Assembly (NCBI GenBank): GCA_016706685.1
Contig: JADJJE010000003.1
Span: 1 to 64,000 of the forward strand
Length of the DNA stretch: 64,000 nucleotides
Reading direction: 5' to 3'
Source of the DNA: Sandaracinaceae bacterium
GTDB lineage: Bacteria; Myxococcota_A; Polyangia; Polyangiales; Houyiibacteriaceae
The notes below the pieces were generated by a model that worked only from the letters and a program-made list of their open reading frames with translations, searched no databases and was not told where the DNA came from. Both the position numbers and the translations under genes were made by a program. The number at the start of each line of letters is the position of its first letter. Positions within the stretch are counted from its first letter, which is position 1. Shown piece after piece: positions 15,949-24,600 of the stretch.

Positions 15949-17616
15949 ATGAGCGACACGCGAGACCAGCGAGACGACTGCGACGTCCTCGTCGTGGGCT
16001 TCGGGGGAGCCGGGGCCTGCGCCGCCATCGAGGCCCATGATGCGGGCGCCCGGGTCGTGATCGTGGAGCGCTTCGACGGTGGCGGGGCGACGGCGCGCAG
16101 CGGCGGGGTGGTCTACATCGGAGGGGGCTCGCCCTCGCAGGGGCGCGCAGGCTGGGACGACTCTGTGGAGGCCATGTACGGCTACCTGCGCGAGGAGACC
16201 GAGGACGCCGTGAGCGAAGAGACGCTGCGTGCGTTCTGCGCGCGCAGCCTCGACAACGCGGCCTGGCTCGAGGCGCAGGGCGCGCGCTTCACGCTGCCCT
16301 TCTTCGCGGCGAAGACCACGCAGCCGCCTGACGGCTATGGGCTCTATTGGTCGGGCAACGAGAAGCAGCGGGCGCACGCGGCGAAGCCCGCGCCGCGCGG
16401 GCACGTGGTGGATGGCGACGGCATGACCGGGCATGTGCTCTTCGCAGCGCTCGCGGAGGCCGTCGCGCGGCGCGGGATCGAGGTGCAAAGGCACACCAGC
16501 GCGCAGTCGCTGGTGGTGGCCGGCGACGGCACGGTGGTGGGCGTGGAGCTCCTCTCGCTGCCAGCCTCGCAGCCCCTGCGTGCGGCGCACCTGGGACTGA
16601 GGGGGGTGTTCGAAGCCCTCCGCTCGGCGAGGTCCAAGCGAGCCGAGCGCGCGCGTGAGGCCCTCGCGGCCTTCGAGCGCCGCTGGGGGCGGGTGTCCCG
16701 GATCGACGTGCGAGGTGGGGTGATCCTCGCGAGTGGCGGGTTCGTGTTCAACCAGGCCTTGCTCCACGAGCGTGCACCACGATATGCCGAGTGCATGCCC
16801 CTCGGGACGGCGGGGGACGATGGCACGGCCATCCGCCTAGGCGAGGCGGTGGGAGCGGTGAGCGGCGAGACCGAGCGCTGCGCGGCGTCCCGCTTCATCG
16901 CTCCGCCCGAGGCGTTGGTGACCGGCGCGCTGGTGGACGAGACGGGCCGCCGCTTCTGCGACGAGACGCTGTACGGCGCCACGCTGAGCAAGGCCATCAG
17001 CGAGCGCCCGGGCGGGGTGGCGTACATGCTCACGGACGCCGCCATCCGCAGCCGCGCCGAGCAGCAGATGAAGCAGGAGGAGCGCGTGCGTGACTTCACG
17101 CTGGGGCAGCTCGCCGCGGGGCACGCCAACCACCTGCTCTTCCGGAACTACTGCTACCTGACCAACCGCCACGTGAACCGTCGCCGCGCGCCCACGCTCG
17201 AGGCGCTCGAGCAAGCCCTCGCGATGCCGCCCGGGGCGCTGGTGGCAGCCGTCCGCGAGTACAACGCCGCTCTCGCCAGCGGCCAGCCCGACGCGTTCGG
17301 GAAGGCCCGTGAGTCGTGTGCGCCGCTGCTTCAGCCGCCCTTCGACGCGATCGACTGCTCGCTCGACAGCGCGCTCTTTCCAGGCCCCTGCCTCACGCTC
17401 GGAGGGCTGCGCGTGGACGGTCTATGCGGGCGCGCGCTCCGCGCCGACGGCAGCGAGATCCCCGGCCTCTACGCCGCAGGGCGCAGCGCCGTGGGCGTGG
17501 CCTCACGCTCCTACGTGAGCGGACTGTCGCTCGCGGACTGCGTCTTCAGCGGGAGGAACGCGGGCCGTGACGCGGCCGAGCGCGCGGCCCGCGCGGGGGC
17601 AGGGCTCCGCTCGTAG
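15949..17616 (+). CDS. FAD-binding dehydrogenase of the fumarate reductase / ketosteroid-dehydrogenase superfamily
   Basis: The 555-aa product starts with an FAD-binding Rossmann segment, DVLVVGFGGAGACAAIEA (residues 12-29), then VVIVERFDGGGATARSGGVVYIGGG. The second FAD contact is GLYAAGRSAVGVASRSYVSGLSLADCVFSGRNAG near the C-terminus. The family oxidises or reduces C-C bonds (fumarate, urocanate, 3-ketosteroid Delta-1), and substrate specificity cannot be read here. No Tat or Sec signal is seen, so it is cytoplasmic. It converges on the next gene with an 11-bp gap. Confidence 0.85.
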   Translation: MSDTRDQRDDCDVLVVGFGGAGACAAIEAHDAGARVVIVERFDGGGATARSGGVVYIGGGSPSQGRAGWDDSVEAMYGYLREETEDAVSEETLRAFCARSLDNAAWLEAQGARFTLPFFAAKTTQPPDGYGLYWSGNEKQRAHAAKPAPRGHVVDGDGMTGHVLFAALAEAVARRGIEVQRHTSAQSLVVAGDGTVVGVELLSLPASQPLRAAHLGLRGVFEALRSARSKRAERAREALAAFERRWGRVSRIDVRGGVILASGGFVFNQALLHERAPRYAECMPLGTAGDDGTAIRLGEAVGAVSGETERCAASRFIAPPEALVTGALVDETGRRFCDETLYGATLSKAISERPGGVAYMLTDAAIRSRAEQQMKQEERVRDFTLGQLAAGHANHLLFRNYCYLTNRHVNRRRAPTLEALEQALAMPPGALVAAVREYNAALASGQPDAFGKARESCAPLLQPPFDAIDCSLDSALFPGPCLTLGGLRVDGLCGRALRADGSEIPGLYAAGRSAVGVASRSYVSGLSLADCVFSGRNAGRDAAERAARAGAGLRS

Positions 17617-17627
17617 CGGGGCTGCGC

Positions 17628-18221
17628 TCAGGGCACGGCGAGCTCGATCACGCTGCAGTGCCCCGAGACGCACTCCGCGCGCAGCCCATCGAGGATGGGC
17701 ACGCAGGGCGGGCACTCGGCGGCCGGGTCACACACCAGGGCGGCATAGCTTCCGCGCGCAGGGTTGAACGCCACCACCTCGGCACGGCCCAGCACGCCAC
17801 AGGCGCAGCACTCCCGGGGCGCCAGCTGACACTCGTCGCGGTTGGTGCACGAGGTGAGCGGGTCCGCACGGAGGTTGCGGGCCTCGCACTCTCCGGCGCT
17901 GCACACCGCCAACAGGAAGGGGTCCTGCTCGATGAAGCACGTTGGGCAGCCCACCGTGTCGCGGCAGGCGCGCGTGCGGTTGGCCTCCACCTCGTCGTCG
18001 GCCACCGCGACCATGTCCGTGGCCGTCGCGGCCCCACAGCTGCCGCAGCAGGTCTCGGGCAGCAGCGTGCAGTCCGATGACACGCTGCAGGCGCCGCCGC
18101 CCGCGCTGTCGCGACGCCCACCATCACCGAGCGCGTCGTGCGACTGGGCGCAGCCCATGAATGCCACTGAGGCGAGCAAGAGGCTGACGCAGACGAGACC
18201 GAGTGGCGTGGCGGGTGTCAT
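17628..18221 (-). CDS. Cys-rich lipoprotein
   Basis: Starting at ATG 18221, the 197-aa product has a signal with lipobox SVAFMGC. The mature part contains about 20 Cys arranged in pairs (CSVSSDCTLLPETCCGSCG, CTNRDECQLAPRECCACG, CDPAAECPPC). The two halves resemble each other, suggesting a duplicated disulfide-knotted module. It is surface-exposed by prediction, with no known function. Confidence 0.8.
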   Translation of the reverse strand: MTPATPLGLVCVSLLLASVAFMGCAQSHDALGDGGRRDSAGGGACSVSSDCTLLPETCCGSCGAATATDMVAVADDEVEANRTRACRDTVGCPTCFIEQDPFLLAVCSAGECEARNLRADPLTSCTNRDECQLAPRECCACGVLGRAEVVAFNPARGSYAALVCDPAAECPPCVPILDGLRAECVSGHCSVIELAVP

Positions 18222-18282
18222 TCCCACAGCGTACCGGAGGGAGTGGTGGCAACGCACGGTGGGTGGGCGCAGGTGGCAGCGC

Positions 18283-18888
18283 CTAGTCGTCCCACGGGTC
18301 CAACACATGGTTCGTCCGGCGTGGGGCGCGCTGCGGGGGGTCCGCCGAGAGGACATCCGGCAGAGGCTGAACGCGTCCACTCGGGCCGCGCAGCGCGTGC
18401 ACCGCGTCATTGCCCGGCGGCAGCGTGGTCTCGAACTCGGAGAGGGATTCTCCGCAGTGCGCGGGGATGCCACCGGCCCACGGGAAAAACACGACGCCGT
18501 CGCGCAGCTGAACACGACCCGGGACGCCATCCAAGCAGCTGTGGATCACCGACCAGCGCACCCGCATGCCGAGGCCGTGCCGGTAGGCGACGGGTGGCCA
18601 CTCGCTCGTTGGCAGGTGGTACACGAACGGCGGGTAGTGAGCGCGCCGCACGGTCGTGGCCCGCGCCACGTCGACGAAGTGCGTGCCTGGCGGCGGAGGC
18701 GCCTCGCCCACGGGGAGGCTGGGCACCTCGCTGTCGGCCACGGGTGCGGGCACCACCACGGCTGCCGGCTCTGGGACATCCGGTGCTGCGTCGCGTGCGG
18801 CATGGGGCTCGGGCGTGCTGCAGGCCAGCAGCGCGAGCAGGAGCACCGCGAACGGGGTCCATCGCGCCGACGAATCAGTGAACAGCAT
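18283..18888 (-). CDS. lipoprotein, hypothetical
   Basis: The 201-aa product has signal and lipobox LLLALLAC, then a Pro/Ala-rich linker (residues 25-65). A compact domain follows with YPPFVYHLPTSEWPPVAYRHGLGMRVRW and a single Cys pair. The family is unknown. It stands 61 bp upstream of the Cys-rich lipoprotein on the same strand and could be co-transcribed with it. Confidence 0.7.
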   Translation of the reverse strand: MLFTDSSARWTPFAVLLLALLACSTPEPHAARDAAPDVPEPAAVVVPAPVADSEVPSLPVGEAPPPPGTHFVDVARATTVRRAHYPPFVYHLPTSEWPPVAYRHGLGMRVRWSVIHSCLDGVPGRVQLRDGVVFFPWAGGIPAHCGESLSEFETTLPPGNDAVHALRGPSGRVQPLPDVLSADPPQRAPRRTNHVLDPWDD

Positions 18889-18977
18889 CGCGTGGGCTCA
18901 CGGGCCGAAGGGGCCCCTCGAGTCCAGGGTTAGCCGGTTCTGCACCGAAAGGCCACCGTGCCGAGCGAAGGACCGCG

Positions 18978-19514
18978 CTACAGCGCGACCTTACCGTGGT
19001 TCTCCGCCGAGTCGTCGTCCTGCATCGGCTTCCCGCTCATCGCGGCCTTGGCCGCGCGGAACGCCAATTTGATGCCCTTGGCGCCCGCCATGTCCCAGTA
19101 CTCCGCGGCGGTGGGGCGGAATTCCAGCAGGAGGATGTTCGGGTCGTTGGCGTCCTGGAACCACACGCGCATGGGCTCGCTCCACAGCTCGGCCACCTTG
19201 GCACGGTCGTGGTGCGTGCTGGCTTCGCCCTCGATGCACAGGTACACCAAGCGCCCTTGCATCACCACCAGGGCACGTGGGTCGCGCGCGAGCTCGGTGA
19301 CCAGGTCGTTGGTGGTGCTGGTGATGAACCACAGGCGCGCGTCGTCCTCCACCTTCCCCACGCTCATGGGGCGGGCGCGCGAGGAGCCGTCGGCGCCGTG
19401 GGTCACGAGCATGGCCGTGTCGAAGCTTCGGGCGAGCGCGACGATGTCCTCGGGGGTCTTCGTGGTGTGGTCCTCGCCGTCGCGAGCACCTTTTTGATTG
19501 AGTTGGTTGGCCAT
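18978..19514 (-). CDS. pyridoxamine 5'-phosphate oxidase-like (general stress protein 26 type) protein
   Basis: The 178-aa product starts at ATG 19514. The split-barrel flavin fold is visible: FDTAMLVTHGADGSSRARPMSV, ARLWFITSTTNDLVTEL, PRALVVMQ..LVYLCIEGEA and MRVWFQDANDPNILLLEF. Members bind FMN, FAD or F420; the physiological reaction of the GSP26 group is uncertain. Length is normal. It lies 51 bp downstream of the SMR exporter gene on the same strand. Confidence 0.85.
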   Translation of the reverse strand: MANQLNQKGARDGEDHTTKTPEDIVALARSFDTAMLVTHGADGSSRARPMSVGKVEDDARLWFITSTTNDLVTELARDPRALVVMQGRLVYLCIEGEASTHHDRAKVAELWSEPMRVWFQDANDPNILLLEFRPTAAEYWDMAGAKGIKLAFRAAKAAMSGKPMQDDDSAENHGKVAL

Positions 19515-19565
19515 GGCGGGCCTGGTTGCAACATGCGTGCCCCGCTGCGGCGTCACCGGCGCACC

Positions 19566-19883
19566 CTAGGCGGCCGTGACCTTCAGCCCCACGATGCTGA
19601 CCACCAGCAGCACCACGAACACCACGCGCGCGGGGCTCACGGCCTCACCGAACAGCACCACGCCCGCGCACGCGGCGCCCAGCGCGCCGATGCCCACCCA
19701 GATGGGGTAGGCCGTGCCGATGGGCAGCGTGCGCGTGGCAAACGCCAAGAGCCACATGCTGCCGGCCAGCGCGACGACGGTCACCACCGAGGGCACCAGG
19801 CGCGTGAAGCCCTTGGTGTAGACCAGCCCCACGGCCCAGACCACTTCCAGAATTCCTGCGAGAACGAGCGCGAACCAGGCCAT
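19566..19883 (-). CDS. sugE: SugE/Gdx-type small multidrug resistance exporter
   Basis: The 105-aa protein has four membrane helices and the SMR glutamate at E13. The motif LPIGTAYPIWVGIGALG is the signature that separates the SugE/Gdx group (guanidinium/H+ antiport as dual-topology dimers, also quaternary ammonium) from EmrE. Only 27 bp separate it from the upstream cbpM-like gene, so there is no space for a guanidine riboswitch and it probably shares that transcript. Confidence 0.9.
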   Translation of the reverse strand: MAWFALVLAGILEVVWAVGLVYTKGFTRLVPSVVTVVALAGSMWLLAFATRTLPIGTAYPIWVGIGALGAACAGVVLFGEAVSPARVVFVVLLVVSIVGLKVTAA

Positions 19884-19910
19884 GTTGGCCCTACGATAGC
19901 CGCGCCGCGC

Positions 19911-20192
19911 TCAGTCGCCCACCTGGCGCGCCTGCAAGAGCGCCAGCAGCTCCACCACCTGGCGGCGCGTGGCCACGATCTCGGAGCGCATGCGCAAGAT
20001 GACCTCGGCGCCGGCCCAGTTGACGTCCAGCTCGTGGACGAGCGTGCCCACCACGCGCGCCACCTCGGCCTGCTCGTCGGTGTAGTGCTCGGCGTCGCGC
20101 TCGAGGTGGCCGTCGTCGCACAGCTGCTCGAACAGCTGCATGTCGTGGTGCAGGAGCTCGAGCAGCTCGAGGAGTGGGATGGCTCGGGTCAC
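19911..20192 (-). CDS. CbpM-like chaperone modulator
   Basis: The 93-aa helical protein overlaps the end of the dnaJ-type gene by 4 bp (ATGA), the standard cbpA-cbpM arrangement. The sequence ([24 protein letters not shown], then [26 protein letters not shown]) fits the MerR-related CbpM fold, which binds the J-domain and inhibits the co-chaperone. The identification rests on context and fold pattern. Confidence 0.75.
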   Translation of the reverse strand: MTRAIPLLELLELLHHDMQLFEQLCDDGHLERDAEHYTDEQAEVARVVGTLVHELDVNWAGAEVILRMRSEIVATRRQVVELLALLQARQVGD

Positions 20193-21322
20193 AGTCGAAT
20201 CTCCTCGCGCACGGGCTCGCTGTAGAGCGCGGACGCAGCAGCCGCGGCAGTGGCGAAGGCTTCGTCGGCTTGGTCGGGGAGGCGCACGCTCAGCTCCACC
20301 ATGAGGTCACCGCGCTCGTCCTTGCGGGCCACGCCCTTGCCGCGCAGGCGCAGCTTGCTGCCGGTCTGCGAGCGCGGCGGGATCTTGAGCTGCACCGTGC
20401 CGTCCAGCGTGGGGATGGAGACGCTGGCGCCGCTGTACGCCTCGGCCACCGTGACCGGCAGCGTGAGGAACAGGTCGAGCCCCTCGCGGCGGAAGTGCGG
20501 GTGCGGCTGCACGCGCGTCTCGATGACCAGGTTTCCGGGCGGGCCCCCGTTGCGGCCGGGGCCGCCCTTCCCGCGCACCGTGAGCACGCTGCCGTCTTCG
20601 GCGCCGGGAGGGATGCGCACCGTGATGGTGCGCTGGTCGTGCAGCACGCCCTCGCCCTCGCACGCGTGGCACGCGGTCCGCACGGTGCCCTCGCCGTCGC
20701 AGGTGGGGCAGGTGGTGACGAACGACATGGGCCCCTGCACCACCTTGCGCCGCCCACGACCGCCGCAGTCGCTGCAGGGCGTGGGGCTGGTGCCCGGCTC
20801 GTCGCCGCTCCCGGCGCACACGGTGCAGGGCGTCTCGCTGGGCACGTCCACCTTGAACTCGGCGCCGCGCAGCGCGTCCACGAAGGGCAGCTCCACGCGC
20901 GCGCCGATGTCGTGGCCCGCTCGGGGTGCGGCGGCCCGCGGGCTGGCGCGGCGCCCGAAGATCTCGTCGATGTCGAAGTCGAAGTCGTGCCCGCCACCGC
21001 CACCGCCACGCCGAGCGCCGCCGCCGTCGGGCCGGGAGCGCTGCTGCTCGCTCCACTTCTTGTAGGCGCGCGCCTGCTCGGGGTCGAAGCCGCCGCGCAG
21101 GCCGTCCGCGCCGAATTCGTCGTAGAGCTTGCGCTTCTCGGGGTCGGACAGCACCTCGTGGGCGCCGGCGATCTGCTTGAAGTTCTCCTCGGCCTCGGGG
21201 TTGCCCGGGTTCAGGTCGGGGTGCCACTTGCGGGCGAGCTTTCGGTACGCCTTCTTGATCTCCTCGGGCGTGGCCGCCGAAGTCAGCCCCAGGCGGGCAT
21301 AAAGGTCGTCTGCATTCGCCAT
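20189..21322 (-). CDS. dnaJ: DnaJ co-chaperone (type I, J-domain plus zinc finger)
   Basis: In the 377-aa product, residues 1-70 form the J-domain with HPD in [11 protein letters not shown] Gly-rich linker follows (~100-120). Four CxxCxGxG-type zinc modules follow at ~160-220 ([32 protein letters not shown]), then the C-terminal substrate domains ([19 protein letters not shown]). It stimulates DnaK ATPase and delivers unfolded clients. Its pairing with cbpM is unusual, since CbpM normally accompanies the zinc-less CbpA. Confidence 0.93.
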   Translation of the reverse strand: MANADDLYARLGLTSAATPEEIKKAYRKLARKWHPDLNPGNPEAEENFKQIAGAHEVLSDPEKRKLYDEFGADGLRGGFDPEQARAYKKWSEQQRSRPDGGGARRGGGGGGHDFDFDIDEIFGRRASPRAAAPRAGHDIGARVELPFVDALRGAEFKVDVPSETPCTVCAGSGDEPGTSPTPCSDCGGRGRRKVVQGPMSFVTTCPTCDGEGTVRTACHACEGEGVLHDQRTITVRIPPGAEDGSVLTVRGKGGPGRNGGPPGNLVIETRVQPHPHFRREGLDLFLTLPVTVAEAYSGASVSIPTLDGTVQLKIPPRSQTGSKLRLRGKGVARKDERGDLMVELSVRLPDQADEAFATAAAAASALYSEPVREEIRL

Positions 21323-21375
21323 GGGGCCAAGGATACCCTCTTTACACGGCGGTCCATCCCATCTATCGGTGAGGG

Positions 21376-21618
21376 ATGCTCTTCAAACCGGAACATCTGA
21401 GCGAGCTGAACCTGTTGGCGCAGTTCGAAGCGGGCGACCCGTCCATTGGCATCAAGGTGCACTCCACGGCGGCGCCCGAGTCCGTCTCGGCGGCGGCGCG
21501 CCTCTACAAGAAGGGGCTCACCACCCAAGTGGACGGCGGCTACCTCACGCCGCTGGGCCTCGACGCGGCACAGCAAGCCCAGACGCTGCTGCGCGTGCTG
21601 CGCTACGAAGAGATGTGA
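21376..21618 (+). CDS. TIGR02647 family small DNA-binding-like protein
   Basis: The 80-aa product fits the family from end to end: [13 protein letters not shown] at the N-terminus, [23 protein letters not shown] and [23 protein letters not shown]. The family is annotated as DNA-binding, winged-helix-like; the target is unknown. It is monocistronic, divergent from dnaJ and convergent with the MYXO-CTERM gene. Confidence 0.85.
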   Translation: MLFKPEHLSELNLLAQFEAGDPSIGIKVHSTAAPESVSAAARLYKKGLTTQVDGGYLTPLGLDAAQQAQTLLRVLRYEEM

Positions 21619-21624
21619 AGCGAG

Positions 21625-21651
21625 GCGGGCCAGGCATCACGCCCGGCCCGC
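21625..21651. terminator. bidirectional hairpin between convergent genes
   Basis: GCGGGCC-A-GGC and GCC-C-GGCCCGC form a 10-bp stem with one A.C mismatch and a 5-nt ATCAC loop. It sits in the 39-bp gap between two convergent stop codons. No T-run follows, so termination strength is uncertain. Confidence 0.5.
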
Positions 21652-21657
21652 TCCCGT

Positions 21658-24600
21658 TCAGGCGCCCGCGTTGGGTTTCGCGACCCGGCGGCGGCGGCGC
21701 ACCACCATCAGGCCGAGCACGCTCATGGCTCCCATGAGCGGCAGCGCGTTGCTTTGGCTCGCACTGGTGGTGACACGGCAGCCACAGCCCCCCGCGCTCG
21801 TGGGTGGCGTCTCGCCTGCGTCCACGCCCCCGCCTTGGTCGCCCGAAGACGCGTCCATCATGGCCGCGTCGTCGCCGGCATCGGACACCTCGGCGTCAGC
21901 GCCCTGGTCGCTAACTTCGCCCCCATCGGGGAGCGTGTCCGCGTCGGTGGGCACGCCCACATCGGTGATGGTGCCTGCGTCCGTGGCGGTGCCTGCGTCC
22001 GTGACGGTGCCTGCATCCGTGGCGGTGCCTGCGTCCGTGGTGGTGCCTGCGTCCATGCTGGTGCCTGCATCGGTGTTGGTGCCTGCGTCCGTGGCGGTGC
22101 CCGCGTCCGGCAGCACGACTCCCCCGTCCACGCACGCGGGGTTGGTGGTGTAGCTGCAGGCGTTGCCCGTGCAGGCATCGATGGTGCAGGGGTCGGCGTC
22201 ACCGCACTGCGCGGCCGACGTGCAGCAGCCCCCGATGGGGTCGAACGCACACGCGTTGCCGGTGCAGAGGTTGGTGGTGCACGCGTTGCCGTCGTCGCAC
22301 TGCGCGGCCGAGGTGCAGCAGCCCCCGATGGCGTTGAAGGAGCACGCGTTGCCTGCGCACACGTTCGTGGTGCACGCGTTGCTGTCGTCACATTGCGCGG
22401 CCGAGGTGCAGCAGCCCCCGATGACGGTGAAGACGCAGGTGTTCGCGCTGCACAGGTCGGCCGTGCACGGGTTCCCGTCGTTGCAGTCGGCCGAGGCGGC
22501 GCAGCAACCCGGGATGGGGTTGTGAGCGCACGCGTTGCCGGTGCAGACGTCCGTGGTGCACGCGTTGCCGTCGTTGCACTGAGCGGCCGCGGTGCAGCAG
22601 CCCGCGATGGCCGTGTTGCTGCACATGCCCGGCTCGGCGCAGGTGTCCGTGGTGCAGACGTTGGCGTCGCTGCAGTTGAAGGGTGCTGCCGCCACTTGGC
22701 AGACGCCGGACGAGCAGGTCTCGTTGCCGTTGCACACGATTCCGTCGGGGCAGGCCGACCCGTTGGGGCGCCGCGCGTCCGAAGGGCAGATCGTGGGGAA
22801 GACCGGCCACACCAAGAGCTGGTCCTGGCAGACCTCTTGCGCGTCACACGGCCCGGTGGCCGGGCGGCACACCGTGCCGGGAGCCAGCGAGGTGTTGCCC
22901 GGACAGGCGTTGGACATCCCGGTGCAGGTCTCGACCACATCGCACAGGTTGGCGGCGGAGCGACACACCGTCCCAGCCTGGGCTACCACGTCCATGGGGC
23001 AGGTCAGCGTGCTCCCGTCGCACGTCTCGGCCACATCGCAGCCGCCAGTCACCGCCGCACGGCAGACCGTCCCGGCGGTGGCCACCGCGTCCGTCGGGCA
23101 CGACACCTGGACGCCGTCGCATGCCTCTGCGGCGTCACAGGGCACCGTACCGGGGCGGCACACCACCCCAGCGGACGTGACCGTGTCGGTGGGGCAGGCC
23201 GCCGACGTCCCGAGGCACATCTCCACGTTGTCACAGGGCCCCGTCGCGGCACGGCAGACCGTGGCGGTCGAAGCGAAGACGCAGCTGCCGTCCACGTAGC
23301 CGCCCGCCGCGATGCTGCACGCCGCGCAGTCGCCCGCCACGCCGCCGCCGCACGCCGAGTTGCAGCAGACGCCGTCCACGCACATGCCCGAGCTGCACTG
23401 TGCGCCAGTGCTGCACGCCTCACCGCGCGGGGTCATGGGCGAGACGCGCCGCACGAACAGCTGGTCCGACCGAGAGAGCGCGTCGAACGACTCGTAAGCG
23501 ACGAGGAACTCGTTGTTGCCCACGGACGCCACCTGTCCGAGACCCGTGGCGGCGCGCACCGTGCCGAGGTCGAAGGGCCCCTCCACGAGCCCGCCGTCAT
23601 GGTTGAGCAGGTAGCCCGCGAGCCCGTTTCCGTTGGTGGAGTGCCCCACCAGGAGCGCCTGCGTGCCGCCCCACGCGAGCGACTGCTGCGTGACGGGCTG
23701 CACGCCGAAGGTGAAGGCCAGCTCCGCGCCCGTGGTGCCGTCTTCGAGCACGCTGCGAACACCGAGCGTCCCTGCGGAGGTGCGCCACGAGACGAGCCAG
23801 CCCTGGTCGGTGGCCGTGACCTCGGGGATGGTGTCGTCGCCCGCCGCGGTGGTGATGGTGATGGCGTTCTGGTCCAGACGGGTGCCGTTGGAGAGGATGC
23901 GCAGCGCATAGATGTCGCGGCCCGTCGTCGCCGAGTTACGGCCGTCGGTCCACACCGCCAGGTGCACGCCCTGGTAGGCATCGGCGGTGATGTCTTCCTT
24001 GGTGCCCGCCGCGGCAGAGACCGTGTACGAGGCCCCGAGCGCCCCGGTCGGGCTGACCACACGCGCGATCGAGCCGTTGTAGAACGCCATCAGCCCGCTG
24101 CCGTCGAACGAGAGCCGCGGCGAGTCGGAGGTGGCACTGGTCAACACGTTCGCCGTCTGGGTGCCCGTGGGCGAGAACAGGTAGATGCGTGTAGACGGCA
24201 TGGCGATGGCGAAGCCGTTGGCGGTGGCCTCGACGTGCCCGCGCATGCGTACTTCGTCTGCCAGCGTCGTCGCGGAGAGAACGACCGGGCCGTTGATCAC
24301 AGTGCCGTCCAGCGCGAGCCACTCGGCGTACAGCGAGCCCGACTCGTGGTGCAGCAGGGCATAGGCGTTCCCGTCGCTGGCCAGACCCTGGGCCGTCATG
24401 ACGGGCCGCTGGTACTCGAAGGTGGCCGTGGGAGGGGCGGTGGCGGGCTGGCTCAGGTCGTTGAAGTACGCCGAGACGGTGGTGGACTCCACCACGCCGA
24501 ACGCCTCGTCGTCGCCCCACGCGATGTCGCCGAACGAGAACGAAGGAGTGAGACGCGGATAGGGGCTGACGGCCGGCGCGGACGGCACCCAGACGTTCAG

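Noticed and set aside
13376..15952. A 858-codon plus-strand frame
   Set aside because: It is out of frame with two lipoprotein genes that have signals and coherent sequence; its composition is Arg/Gly-rich.
19884..19910. Guanidine riboswitch in front of the SugE/Gdx gene
   Set aside because: Only 27 bp separate it from the upstream gene, too short for any guanidine aptamer.
21958..22610. CRISPR array
   Set aside because: The repeats are contiguous, in frame and coding, with no unique spacers.
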